From assembly GCA_002411015.1 (NCBI GenBank), contig DHPY01000026.1, positions 17,928 to 55,188 on the forward strand: a stretch of DNA of 37,261 nucleotides. The letters are read 5' to 3'. Below the pieces are notes generated by a model, which worked only from the letters and a program-made list of their open reading frames with translations, was not told where the DNA came from and did no database searches. Shown here piece by piece: positions 1-7,784 of this stretch (positions within the stretch are counted from its first letter, which is position 1; the number at the start of each line of letters is the position of its first letter). This stretch comes from Armatimonadetes bacterium UBA5352. GTDB taxonomy: Bacteria > Armatimonadota > Zipacnadia > Zipacnadales > UBA5352. Both the position numbers and the translations under genes were made by a program.

Positions 1-122
1 TCGCGCCGCAAACGACAGCGGCGCTCGGAGCGGCCCCTCCACGTCAACTCACGGCGCGCCAGAAGGTCCCCCGCCTCCCCGCAATGAACCTCCGCGCGAT
101 CCTGACGCGGGAGGGCGATGCC

Positions 123-1535
123 ATGTTCCAGCGCGGTATCATCAGCGACCAGCAGATCCAGCCGCTCGCCAACGCCACCATCGAGGTCCTCGAGACGGTC
201 GGCGCGCTCTGCCAGAACGAGGAGCTGATGCGCGGGCTCGAGGCGATGGGCGCCCGCGTGGACTACTCCGCCGAGCGCGTCTACTACCCGCGCGAGCTGA
301 CCGAGCGCTTCGTCGAGGGACTGCGCTCCGAATACGGCGAGCCGGACGCGCCCGAGCCGGAGAAGCTCCGCGCCCCCGGCCTCCCGACCATCGGCACACA
401 GGTGGCGCAGCTCTACTGTGACCACCGCACCGGAGAGCTGCGGCAGAGCAACCGCGCGGACCTCATCACCCTCATCAAGTTCGGCGACTCGCTGCATCGC
501 GAGCAGGGCGTCGGCCACGCCCTCTCGCTCACCGACTGCCCGCCGATGCTCGAGCCGTTGGAGGTCGGGCTGCTGCTCGCGGAGTACGCGCACCGGCCAG
601 GCGGCCCGTTCGCCTGGAATGCCCGGCAGATCCCGTGGCTGCGGGAGATGGGCCAGGTGCTCGGCGTCGAGGACTGGTTCTCGTGGGGCGCGTCCTGTTT
701 CGCGCACCCGCTGCGGATGGATCGCGACACCGCCGAGAAGTACCTCCTGCGCGCGAAGGCCGGCATCACCTGCGGCTGGACCGCGATGCCCGTCGCGGGC
801 GTCTCCACACCCGTCACCGTGGAGGGCTTCGTGGTCGTCTCGGCCGCCGAGTTCCTCGCCACATGGATGGCGGCGCGCGGGATCAACCCGAAGGTACCGC
901 TGCACGGGAGCATGTGGCCGGGCACGGTGGACATGGCCACCGGCCACGTGAGCTACTCCGCCTGGGACGCGCTCTACTACGGCTTCGCGGCGGTCGAGTT
1001 CGTGCGGCGCTGGTGCGGGATGAGGCTCTCTGTCGGCTCAGGCGACTACTGCGACGCGCGCGTGCCGAGCCTGTACGCGGCGCTCGAGAAGGCCTACAAG
1101 TCGGCTGTGGTGACGGCCTTCACCGGGCAGCCGCTCTCCGCCGGCAGCGGGATGCTCGATGAGGGGAAGGCGCTCTCGCCGGTGCAGCTTCTGCTCGACC
1201 GGGAGGTGGCGGCGGCGTCAGGGCACCTCGCGCGGGAGTTCGACCCGAGCCGCGAGAAGATCGCGCTGGACGAGATCCTCGAGGTCGGGCTCGGGATCAG
1301 GATGAGCCACCTCGAGACGATGCACACCGCGCAGCACTTCCGCCAGAGCGTTTGGCTGCCTGAGCTGATCGACCGCTCCGGTTACGCGGGCCCGGAGGCG
1401 GAGGCGGCGATGCTCGCCGAGTGCGCCGATCGCGTGGATGCGCTGCTGGCGGCCTACGAGAAGCCCGAGGGCCGCGAGGAGCAGCTTGCCGAGATGCGGG
1501 CGATCGTCGAGCGTGCGCGGGAGGAGATGGGGTAG
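123..1535 (+). CDS. MttB-family (trimethylamine methyltransferase-like) corrinoid-dependent methyltransferase
   Basis: The product resembles the MttB superfamily, which moves a methyl group from a quaternary or tertiary methylamine to a corrinoid protein. Supporting features are the overall length (470 residues, close to the family norm), the N-terminal ...ATIEVLETVGALCQN segment typical of MttB proteins, and Gly/Ser-rich barrel strands through the middle (for example the GSMWPGTVDMATG and SVGSGDYCDA stretches). There is no in-frame TAG, so this is a non-pyrrolysine member; such members include glycine betaine and related demethylases, and the substrate cannot be told here. I chose the ATG at 123 because GGGAGG at 109-114 lies 8 nt upstream; the in-frame ATG at 84 has no clear ribosome-binding site. 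No corrinoid protein gene lies beside it. A UroD-family gene at 13046, a fold used by corrinoid methyltransferases, is 11 kb away. Confidence 0.82.
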   Translation: MFQRGIISDQQIQPLANATIEVLETVGALCQNEELMRGLEAMGARVDYSAERVYYPRELTERFVEGLRSEYGEPDAPEPEKLRAPGLPTIGTQVAQLYCDHRTGELRQSNRADLITLIKFGDSLHREQGVGHALSLTDCPPMLEPLEVGLLLAEYAHRPGGPFAWNARQIPWLREMGQVLGVEDWFSWGASCFAHPLRMDRDTAEKYLLRAKAGITCGWTAMPVAGVSTPVTVEGFVVVSAAEFLATWMAARGINPKVPLHGSMWPGTVDMATGHVSYSAWDALYYGFAAVEFVRRWCGMRLSVGSGDYCDARVPSLYAALEKAYKSAVVTAFTGQPLSAGSGMLDEGKALSPVQLLLDREVAAASGHLAREFDPSREKIALDEILEVGLGIRMSHLETMHTAQHFRQSVWLPELIDRSGYAGPEAEAAMLAECADRVDALLAAYEKPEGREEQLAEMRAIVERAREEMG

Positions 1536-1646
1536 AGCGTTCGCGTGATGCGGACGGCCCCGCCAGCAGGCGTCACTCGACCGCTCACGCCACCTCCCGC
1601 GGGTGAGCCCCCACCGGCCTCCGGCAAAAACCGTGGGTCGGGTATC

Positions 1647-1675
1647 TTGACTCCCCCGGGGGCGCCTGCTATCAT
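1647..1675 (+). promoter_or_regulatory. sigma70-type promoter for the 49-aa ORF and tRNA-Met
   Basis: TTGACT at 1647-1652 and TATCAT at 1670-1675 are separated by exactly 17 bp. The predicted start of transcription near 1682 leaves a short leader containing the GGAGGGA ribosome-binding site of the small ORF at 1703. The tRNA gene at 1873 lies 20 bp beyond that ORF and is probably read from the same promoter. Confidence 0.75.
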
Positions 1676-1702
1676 ATTCATCCCGTTGGAGGGATTACAT
1701 TC

Positions 1703-1852
1703 ATGATTAAGATCGACTACAACAAGCTCAGGGACCTGGACACCGCACCTCTTCTTGAGTTCGAGCAGCAGATCGCCGAGAAGCAGCAGCGCGAGATCGA
1801 GGCGAAGAAGCGCGGCGACGACAAGAGGAAGGGCAAGCGGGGTCGCAGGTAG
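1703..1852 (+). CDS. small highly charged hypothetical protein (49 aa)
   Basis: An unrecognised 49-residue protein starting MIKIDYNKLRDL. An acidic/amphipathic first half (LLEFEQQIAEKQQREIEAKK, probably one long helix) is followed by a very basic tail ending KGKRGRR. The gene is supported by a near-consensus promoter, by GGAGGGA at 1688-1694 spaced 8 nt from the ATG, and by a clean stop 20 bp before tRNA-Met. A basic tail of this kind is common in nucleic-acid or ribosome-associated small proteins, but that role is only an inference. No family is recognised. Confidence 0.7.
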   Translation: MIKIDYNKLRDLDTAPLLEFEQQIAEKQQREIEAKKRGDDKRKGKRGRR

Positions 1853-1872
1853 CCCGAACCTGAAATCTGGGT

Positions 1873-1949
1873 GGCGGGGTAGCTCAGTGGTCTAGAGCAC
1901 GCGGTTCATACCCGCGTTGTCGGGGGTTCAAATCCCCCCCCCGCTACCA
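1873..1949 (+). tRNA. tRNA-Met (anticodon CAU), elongator type
   Basis: The cloverleaf folds by eye: acceptor GGCGGGG/CCCCGCT with a G1-U72 wobble, T8-A9, a D-arm AGCTC...GAGC, and an anticodon stem CGCGG/CCGCG around the loop TTCATAC, with CAT at 1907-1909. The T-arm is GGGGG-TTCAAAT-CCCCC, then A73, and CCA is encoded at 1947-1949. The anticodon stem ends CGG/CCG rather than the GGG/CCC triple of initiator tRNA, so it is not tRNA-fMet. Its sequence style matches Gram-positive elongator tRNA-Met genes. A tRNA-Ile2 whose C34 becomes lysidine is the alternative; TilS, which makes lysidine, is encoded at 6363. Confidence 0.93.
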
Positions 1950-2492
1950 CTCTTCAGCATTTCATCGCGCGTCCGGCAGCCCGGCTGTCCCTACAGCCAT
2001 CGGCCCGGACGCTCGTTCATGCCAGCGACGGGCGCCACCCGTCGCTTTTGCTGCATGTACGCTTGGACGGCGGCGCAAGACTGCGAACGGCGGCGGACGA
2101 CCGCGAACGGCAACGGCGAGACGCTGCCGTCGCCGTTCTGGAGGGGAGGCGCTTTGGCGGCTCCCACGCGGAGACTACCGTGCACGCGTCCGGCCAGTCA
2201 TCGGAGCGGCTGAAGCCCCTCCGCTCCATACGGCTGGGCTAACTGCGGCCAGGCTTCCAGCCTGCGGTCGTCACGCCGTCCTCCCCTTCATCCGGAACGG
2301 AGAGGGGGCCGCGAGACCGGAGGTCTCCGGCAGAGGTCCACCACCGCCCGAGGCAGGATTCCGCCGGGCAACCGGTCAACCTACACCGCGAACGCTGGCG
2401 GCACGGCGCCTCATGATCCGTGCGCCTGCCGCCGATGAGTTCCTCGCCCCGGAGCGCGTACCGCGCCGGGCCAGTCGAACGGAGAGATCGCG
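1950..2492. repeat. gene-free region with degenerate members of dispersed extragenic repeats
   Basis: No credible gene is seen between the tRNA and accB. Three repeat-like blocks are present. Positions 2105-2175 align with the trpG 3' end (31981-32051), sharing a TGGAGGGGAGG...GCTTT..CGGCTCCC core. Positions 2208-2227 look like a partial inverted copy of that core. Positions 2247-2308 carry GGCTTCCAGCC followed by TCATCCGGAACGGAGAGGGG, the same two motifs found in the tandem array after trpA (36197-36590). A weak hairpin (GGCGGCA 2397-2403 with TGCCGCC 2427-2433) precedes accB. No clear promoter is visible. Confidence 0.55.
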
Positions 2493-2963
2493 ATGCGTTT
2501 CGAAGACGACGACATCCGATGGCTGCTCGACAGCCTCAGCGAGAACGGTCTGCAGGAGATTGAGGTGAAGCAAGGCGATCTGCGCGTGCGCGTCTCCGCG
2601 GTCGCCCCGGCCGCCGTCGGGCCGCAGACCCTCATCCCCTCAGCGATGACTACGCAGCCGGTGATGCCCGTGCAGCCGCAGGCGGCTCCCGCTGCCCCGG
2701 CCGCGCCCGCGGGCGTCCCGGTGCTCTCGCCGATGGCCGGCATCTTCTACCGCCGCCCCTCCCCCGAGGAGGACGCGTTCTGCGAGGAGGGCGACCGGGT
2801 CGAGGCCGGGCAGGTCGTCGGGCTGATCGAGGTCATGAAGCTCTTCAATGAGATCACCGCCCCGGTCAGCGGAGTCATCTCCAAGTTCGTCTCCGAGAAT
2901 CAGGATCGCGTTGAGGCGGATCAGCCGCTGCTTTACATCTCACCCGCCTCGCAGAAAGAGTAG
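2493..2963 (+). CDS. accB: biotin carboxyl carrier protein of acetyl-CoA carboxylase
   Basis: This 156-residue protein carries the biotin that shuttles CO2 in acetyl-CoA carboxylase, the first committed step of fatty-acid synthesis. The N-terminal helix-rich part (1-35) is followed by an Ala/Pro-rich flexible linker (about 40-75) and a C-terminal biotinyl domain (75-153). The biotinylated lysine is K116 in EVMKL, slightly divergent from the usual EAMKM. Length and domain order are normal for AccB. Unusually, accC does not follow: the next gene, 11 nt downstream, is hom, and the two may share a transcript. GGAGAGA just upstream of the ATG is a plausible ribosome-binding site. Confidence 0.92.
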   Translation: MRFEDDDIRWLLDSLSENGLQEIEVKQGDLRVRVSAVAPAAVGPQTLIPSAMTTQPVMPVQPQAAPAAPAAPAGVPVLSPMAGIFYRRPSPEEDAFCEEGDRVEAGQVVGLIEVMKLFNEITAPVSGVISKFVSENQDRVEADQPLLYISPASQKE

Positions 2964-2974
2964 GCGAGCAAGCC

Positions 2975-4267
2975 ATGTCTCGCGATGAAATCCGTGTAGG
3001 AATTCTCGGCTTCGGCATCGTCGGCGGAGGCACCTACGAGGTGCTCTGCCGCAACGCCGAGTCGATCAGGCAGCGCGTCGGCGTCCCGGTGCGCGTCGTG
3101 CGCATCGCCGATATTGACTGGAGCCGCGATCGCGGCCTTGACGTGCCCGAGGAACTGCAGACCACCGACGCCGCTGAGGTCTACGCGGCGGATGACATTG
3201 ACATCGTGGTCGAGACGATCGGCGGCGTCAGCCCAGCCAGCGACTTCGTCCTCGCCGCAATCGCCAACGGCAAGAGCGTCGTCACCTCGAACAAGGAGAT
3301 GATGGCGAAGCGCGGCGCGGAGATTCTTGACGCCGCGGCAGCCGCCGGCGTGGACGTGGAGTTCGAGGGCGCGGTTGGCGGGACGATCCCGATCATCCGC
3401 GCGCTCAAGGAGAGTCTTGAGGCCAATCGCATCGAGGAAGTCACCGGGATCCTCAACGGCACCACCAACTACATCCTGACGCGCATGACCGAGGAGGGCT
3501 CGGACTACGCCGAGGTCCTCGCGGACGCGCAGGCGCTGGGCTACGCGGAGGCCGACCCGACCAACGATGTCGAGGGCATCGACGCGAAGTACAAGATCGC
3601 CATCCTCTCGGCGATCGCCTTCGGTCACCGGATCAGCTACGACGAGATCCACAACGAGGGGATCACGAAGATCTCCGCGGCGGACATCGACTACGCCACT
3701 GAGATGGGCTACGCGATCAAGCTGCTGGCGACCGCGCGGAGGGACACCGATCGGCTTGACGTGCGCGTGCACCCGGCGCTGGTCCCGAAGAGCCACCCGC
3801 TCGCGCAGGTCAACGGTGTCTTCAACGCGGTCTGGGTCGTCGGCGACGCCTGCGACCAGGTCATGCTCTACGGGCGCGGCGCGGGGGCACTGCCGACGGG
3901 CTCCGCGGTGGCGGGCGATATTCTCGACTGCGCGCGCAATATCCTCAGCGGCAGCCGCAGCCGCGTCCCCTGCACCTGCCGGGGTGTGGCGCACCTGATG
4001 CCGATGGAGGACGTGCGCAGCCGCAACTACGTCCGCATGCGCGTGAAGGACCGCCCGGGCGTCCTCGGCTCGATCGCCACGATCTTCGGCCAGGAGGGCG
4101 TCTCGATCGAGTCGGTCGTCCAGCGCGGCGGCTCGAAGAACGGTCTCACCGAGATCGTCTGGATCATGCACGAGGGCCCCGAGCGCGAGCTGCACTCTGC
4201 CCTCGGCGCCATTGGCCAGCTCGGCATCGTGGACGAGGTCTGCAGCGTGCTGCGGGTGATCGACTGA
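2975..4267 (+). CDS. hom: homoserine dehydrogenase with C-terminal ACT domain
   Basis: This enzyme reduces aspartate semialdehyde to homoserine, the branch point to threonine and methionine. The Rossmann nucleotide-binding loop is G12-F-G14-I-V-G17. The conserved SNKEMMA lysine is K107, EGAVGGTIP lies around 131-139 and GTTNYIL at 162-168 in the catalytic domain. Residues about 350-425 form an ACT domain (MRVKDRPGVLGSIA...), the usual site of threonine feedback control. Length (430 aa) fits the monofunctional Gram-positive-type enzyme. The TGA stop overlaps the thrC ATG by one base (TGATG), so translation of the two is probably coupled. No homoserine kinase (thrB) is in the window. Confidence 0.96.
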   Translation: MSRDEIRVGILGFGIVGGGTYEVLCRNAESIRQRVGVPVRVVRIADIDWSRDRGLDVPEELQTTDAAEVYAADDIDIVVETIGGVSPASDFVLAAIANGKSVVTSNKEMMAKRGAEILDAAAAAGVDVEFEGAVGGTIPIIRALKESLEANRIEEVTGILNGTTNYILTRMTEEGSDYAEVLADAQALGYAEADPTNDVEGIDAKYKIAILSAIAFGHRISYDEIHNEGITKISAADIDYATEMGYAIKLLATARRDTDRLDVRVHPALVPKSHPLAQVNGVFNAVWVVGDACDQVMLYGRGAGALPTGSAVAGDILDCARNILSGSRSRVPCTCRGVAHLMPMEDVRSRNYVRMRVKDRPGVLGSIATIFGQEGVSIESVVQRGGSKNGLTEIVWIMHEGPERELHSALGAIGQLGIVDEVCSVLRVID

Positions 4268-5346
4268 TGGAGACCGCCAGAGCGACTGCATGGCCGGGCG
4301 TGATCGAGCACTACGCGGAGTGGCTGCCGGTGACGGACGCCACCCCGCGCGTGACGCTGCTCGAGGGCAACACGCCGCTCATCCGCAGCGAGGCGCTCGG
4401 GAAGCGCCTCGGCAAGGGCGTCACGCTCTACTTCAAGTACGAGGGCCTCAACCCGACCTGCTCCTTCAAGGATCGCGGGATGACGATGGCGCTGTCGAAG
4501 GCAGCCGAGGAGGGCGCAAAGATCACCATCTGCGCCTCCACCGGCAACACCTCGGCGGCCGCCGCGGCATACTCCACCCGCGCGGGCATCGCCTCCGTGG
4601 TGCTGCTGCCCGACGCCTACGTCGCGCTGGGCAAGCTCGCCCAGGCGCTGGCCTACGGCGCGCGCACGCTCGCGATCGCCGGCGATTTCGACGACTGCCT
4701 GGAACTCGTGAAGGGCATCTCCGACCGCTACCCGGTCGCGCTGGTGAACTCCCTGAACCCGTATCGGCTGCAGGGCCAGAAGACCGCGGCCTTCGAGATC
4801 TGCGACTGGCTGGGCGCGCCGCCGGACTACCACGCGCTCCCGGTCGGCAACGCGGGCAACATCACCTCCTACTGGATGGGCTACAGCGAGTATCACGAGG
4901 CAGGCGTGACGAAGAGCCGCCCGGCGATGCTCGGCTTCCAGGCGGCAGGCGCCTGCCCGATCGTGACCGGCGAGGTCTGCCTGAAGCCCGAGACGATCGC
5001 GACCGCGATCCGCATCGGCAACCCGGCGCGGTGGCAGGAGGCTTCCGCGGCGCTTGGCGAGTCCGGCGGGCGGATCGAGGCGGTCACCGATGACGAGATC
5101 CTCGAGGCCTACCGTGAGCTTTCGGGCGAGGAGGGCATCTTCTGCGAGCCCGCGTCGGCCGCATCCTGGGCAGGCCTCAAGAAGCTCGGCGCCGAAGGGT
5201 TCTTCGAGGGCAAGCGGTGCACGATCGCCGCGACCCTGACCGGGCATGGCCTGAAGGATCCGGACATGGCGGTGAAGATGGCCGCCGAGCCTGAGAAGGC
5301 CCCGAACGACCTCGACGCGGTGGTCGAGATGCTGGGGCTGGCGTAG
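4267..5346 (+). CDS. thrC: threonine synthase
   Basis: A PLP-dependent fold-type II enzyme converting O-phosphohomoserine to threonine. The PLP lysine is K68 in TCSFKDRGM and the phosphate-binding loop is STGNTSAAAA (91-100). Length (359 aa) matches the shorter threonine synthase class. The start overlaps the hom stop by one base, and the pair forms a threonine unit. The third gene needed, thrB, must lie elsewhere. The product ends about 100 nt before purC, with no clear terminator between. Confidence 0.95.
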   Translation: METARATAWPGVIEHYAEWLPVTDATPRVTLLEGNTPLIRSEALGKRLGKGVTLYFKYEGLNPTCSFKDRGMTMALSKAAEEGAKITICASTGNTSAAAAAYSTRAGIASVVLLPDAYVALGKLAQALAYGARTLAIAGDFDDCLELVKGISDRYPVALVNSLNPYRLQGQKTAAFEICDWLGAPPDYHALPVGNAGNITSYWMGYSEYHEAGVTKSRPAMLGFQAAGACPIVTGEVCLKPETIATAIRIGNPARWQEASAALGESGGRIEAVTDDEILEAYRELSGEEGIFCEPASAASWAGLKKLGAEGFFEGKRCTIAATLTGHGLKDPDMAVKMAAEPEKAPNDLDAVVEMLGLA

Positions 5347-5448
5347 CCCGCCGCGCCGCTGTCGTTGCCGTCAGCCGTTGCTGTTGTGGCCCCTGCGCCT
5401 CGCAGGGGATTGGTTCGCACTGAGGCACAAGAGGGAGGCTGGGGACGG

Positions 5449-6351
5449 ATGGCGAGCGGTCCCACGAAGGTAGTCATGAGCACTGACCTGCCGGGCGCTA
5501 TCTCGCGCAGGCAGGGCAAGGTGCGCGATATCTACGAGTACGAGGATGGCCTGCTGATCGTCGCCACAGACCGCATCTCGGCGTTCGATGTGGTCATGCC
5601 CACCGGCATCCCCGACAAGGGGCGCGTGCTTACGCAGGTGTCCTCCTTCTGGTTCGACAAGACGGAGCATATCGTCCCGAACCACCTCATTTCGACCGAT
5701 GTCGCCGACTTCCCGGAGGCCGTGCAGCCCTACGCCGACATCCTCGAGGGCCGCTCGATGTGGTGTCACAAGGCCGAGGTACTTCCGGTTGAGTGCGTCG
5801 TGCGCGGCTACCTCGCCGGCAGCGCCTGGAAGGCCTACCAGAACGGTGAGCCCTTCTGCGGCTACGTCTTCCCCGATGGCCTGCGGGAGGCGGACCGGCT
5901 GGAGCGGCCGCTTTTCACTCCCACCACCAAGGCCGAAGAGGGCCACGATATCCCGATCACCATGGAGCAGTGCATCGAGCTGTGCTGCGACCGCCACGCG
6001 ATGGCGATGGAGTACACCTCGAAAGAGCTGTACGAGTATGCCTGGCTGCACGCGAGCAAGCAGGGGCTGCTGCTGGCCGACACGAAGTTCGAGTTCGGGC
6101 TGATCGATGACGAGCTTGTGCTCATTGACGAACTACTCACGCCCGACTCCTCGCGCTACTGGGAGGCGAGCCAGTGGCGGCCCGGCTATCAGCCACAGGG
6201 CTTCGACAAGCAGTACGTGCGGAACTGGCTCGAGGAGCTGGATGACTGGGACAAGACGCCGCCCGGGCCGGATCTGCCGGGGCATGTGGTGAGCAAGACG
6301 CGCGATCTCTACCTGCAACTGATGGAGCGGCTGACCGGCAGGCAAGTTTGA
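5449..6351 (+). CDS. purC: phosphoribosylaminoimidazole-succinocarboxamide synthase
   Basis: SAICAR synthetase joins aspartate to CAIR in purine synthesis. Characteristic segments are QGKVRDIY (22-29), ATDRISAFDVV, the VECVVRGYLAGSAW block, and near the C-terminus LIDELLTPDSSRYW. At about 300 residues it is the longer form of the enzyme. I chose ATG 5449 because GGGAGG (5433-5438) lies 10 nt upstream. ATG 5476 (MSTDLPG) is an alternative with AAGG just ahead of it, and in-frame codons further upstream lack family similarity. tilS follows 11 nt after the stop, so the genes are probably co-transcribed. Confidence 0.94.
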   Translation: MASGPTKVVMSTDLPGAISRRQGKVRDIYEYEDGLLIVATDRISAFDVVMPTGIPDKGRVLTQVSSFWFDKTEHIVPNHLISTDVADFPEAVQPYADILEGRSMWCHKAEVLPVECVVRGYLAGSAWKAYQNGEPFCGYVFPDGLREADRLERPLFTPTTKAEEGHDIPITMEQCIELCCDRHAMAMEYTSKELYEYAWLHASKQGLLLADTKFEFGLIDDELVLIDELLTPDSSRYWEASQWRPGYQPQGFDKQYVRNWLEELDDWDKTPPGPDLPGHVVSKTRDLYLQLMERLTGRQV

Positions 6352-6362
6352 GGCGCCCGCCC

Positions 6363-7784
6363 ATGAACTACGAGCGCGATCCGCTGCACGCGCGTGTGCT
6401 GGAGGCGATCGAGCGCTATCGGCTGCTCGATGGCGCCGGAAGCGTGCTGGTGGGCGTCTCGGGAGGGCAGGACTCGGTCGCGCTGCTGCACACCCTCAGG
6501 CAGCTTCGGCCGGAGCTCGGCCTGGCCGCGCTGCATATGCACCACGGGATGCGAGGAGAGCGCGCCGATCGCGACGCCGCCTGCGTCGAGGGCCTCTGCG
6601 CGACGCTCGGCGTGGAGTGCGTGGTGAGACTCAGGGACCTCCCGCTGGAGATGGCCGAGAGCGGGCTCAACGCCGAACAAGTTGGCCGCCTCGCTCGTTA
6701 TGAAGAATACGAGAAGGTGGCCCGCGCACATGGTTTCGACCGGATCGCCACCGGGCATACCGGTACCGACCGGGCGGAGACACTTCTTCTTAACCTTTTC
6801 CGTGGCGCGGGGCTGCGGGGCCTCAGTTCCATCCCCCCGCGGCGGGGCTCGATTGTTCGCCCGCTGATCCTCGCGACGCGTGACGAGACGGCCGAGTACT
6901 GCCGGCGTCACAATCTGCCGACCTGCACCGACGAGAGCAACCTTGACCCCGACTACGCGCGGCGGAACCTGATCCGCCTGCGCCTCATGCCGATCATCGC
7001 CGAGCACTTCCCGGGCGCCGAGCGGGCGCTGATGCGCGCCTGCGAGGCGGTGGAGGAGGAGCTGGCGTGGACCGAGCCGATCCTCCGCGCGATGCTGTCC
7101 CAGGCGGTTGTCGCTGTCACCGGTGAGCGGCTGACGCTGGACGCCGTGGAGCTGGCGCGCGCCGAACCGGGGGCCCTGCACCGGCTGCTGCGCCTGGCGC
7201 TGGAGCAGGTCCGGGGAGATCTTGAGGGACTTTCGCGCGAGCACGTCGAACGTCTAGCCGAACTCGCCCTCTCCGGCGCAACGGGGACGGTGGTGGAGCT
7301 GCCGGGAGACGTGCGGGTGCGCAGGCAGTACGATGCTGTGACGATTGAACCGGACGAGCCCCGGGCAGAATACCTACCGGAGAGGGCGCAGTTGCCCGTT
7401 CCGGGGGAGGCCGCGCTGCCGCTTCGGGGCGTGGTGGTGCGCGCTGAGCCGGCCGTGACGCCTGATGGCTTCGCGGCCGACGATCCGCTGACCGCGTACG
7501 TCAACGCGGGGGCGGCGGCGCGAGGGCTGGTGCTGCGCAGCCATGAGCCGGGCGAGCGCTTCATCCCGCTCGGCATGACGGGAAGCCGCAAACTGCAGGA
7601 CTACTTTGTTGATGAGAAGGTTCCGCGGCGGTTGCGCGACCGGATTCCGGTCGTGACGGATGCCGATGGGGTTGTGCTGTGGGTGGTGGGGCAGCGGCTT
7701 GCCGAGCCTGCACGGGCGGAGGCTGGAGCCGGCGCCGTGCGGCTGAGCGCGAGCTTTGAGCCGCGGAACGAGGAGGACACTTGA
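6363..7784 (+). CDS. tilS: tRNA(Ile)-lysidine synthase
   Basis: TilS converts C34 of the CAU-anticodon tRNA-Ile2 to lysidine using ATP and lysine, so the tRNA reads AUA rather than AUG. The N-terminal PP-loop is SGGQDS (33-38), followed by the family HHGMRGERADRDA region and GHTGTDRAETLLLNL. A C-terminal substrate-binding domain includes the PRRLRDRIPVV...VGQR motif, making it a full-length two-domain enzyme (473 aa). The ATG at 6363 has GAGG 9 nt upstream; a TTG at 6348 overlapping the purC stop is less likely. The stop overlaps the ftsH start by one base. The tilS-ftsH-folK order resembles Firmicutes, but hpt, often found between tilS and ftsH, is absent. Confidence 0.95.
   Translation: MNYERDPLHARVLEAIERYRLLDGAGSVLVGVSGGQDSVALLHTLRQLRPELGLAALHMHHGMRGERADRDAACVEGLCATLGVECVVRLRDLPLEMAESGLNAEQVGRLARYEEYEKVARAHGFDRIATGHTGTDRAETLLLNLFRGAGLRGLSSIPPRRGSIVRPLILATRDETAEYCRRHNLPTCTDESNLDPDYARRNLIRLRLMPIIAEHFPGAERALMRACEAVEEELAWTEPILRAMLSQAVVAVTGERLTLDAVELARAEPGALHRLLRLALEQVRGDLEGLSREHVERLAELALSGATGTVVELPGDVRVRRQYDAVTIEPDEPRAEYLPERAQLPVPGEAALPLRGVVVRAEPAVTPDGFAADDPLTAYVNAGAAARGLVLRSHEPGERFIPLGMTGSRKLQDYFVDEKVPRRLRDRIPVVTDADGVVLWVVGQRLAEPARAEAGAGAVRLSASFEPRNEEDT

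Noticed and set aside
84..122. MttB-family start at ATG 84
   Set aside because: No ribosome-binding site, whereas ATG 123 has GGGAGG at an 8-nt spacing.
1873..1949. Initiator tRNA-fMet
   Set aside because: The anticodon stem lacks the three G-C pairs, and position 1-72 is a G-U pair rather than the initiator mismatch.
2933..4291. Long - strand open frame opposite hom
   Set aside because: Antisense shadow of a clearly identified gene, with low-complexity Ala/Asp/Arg composition.
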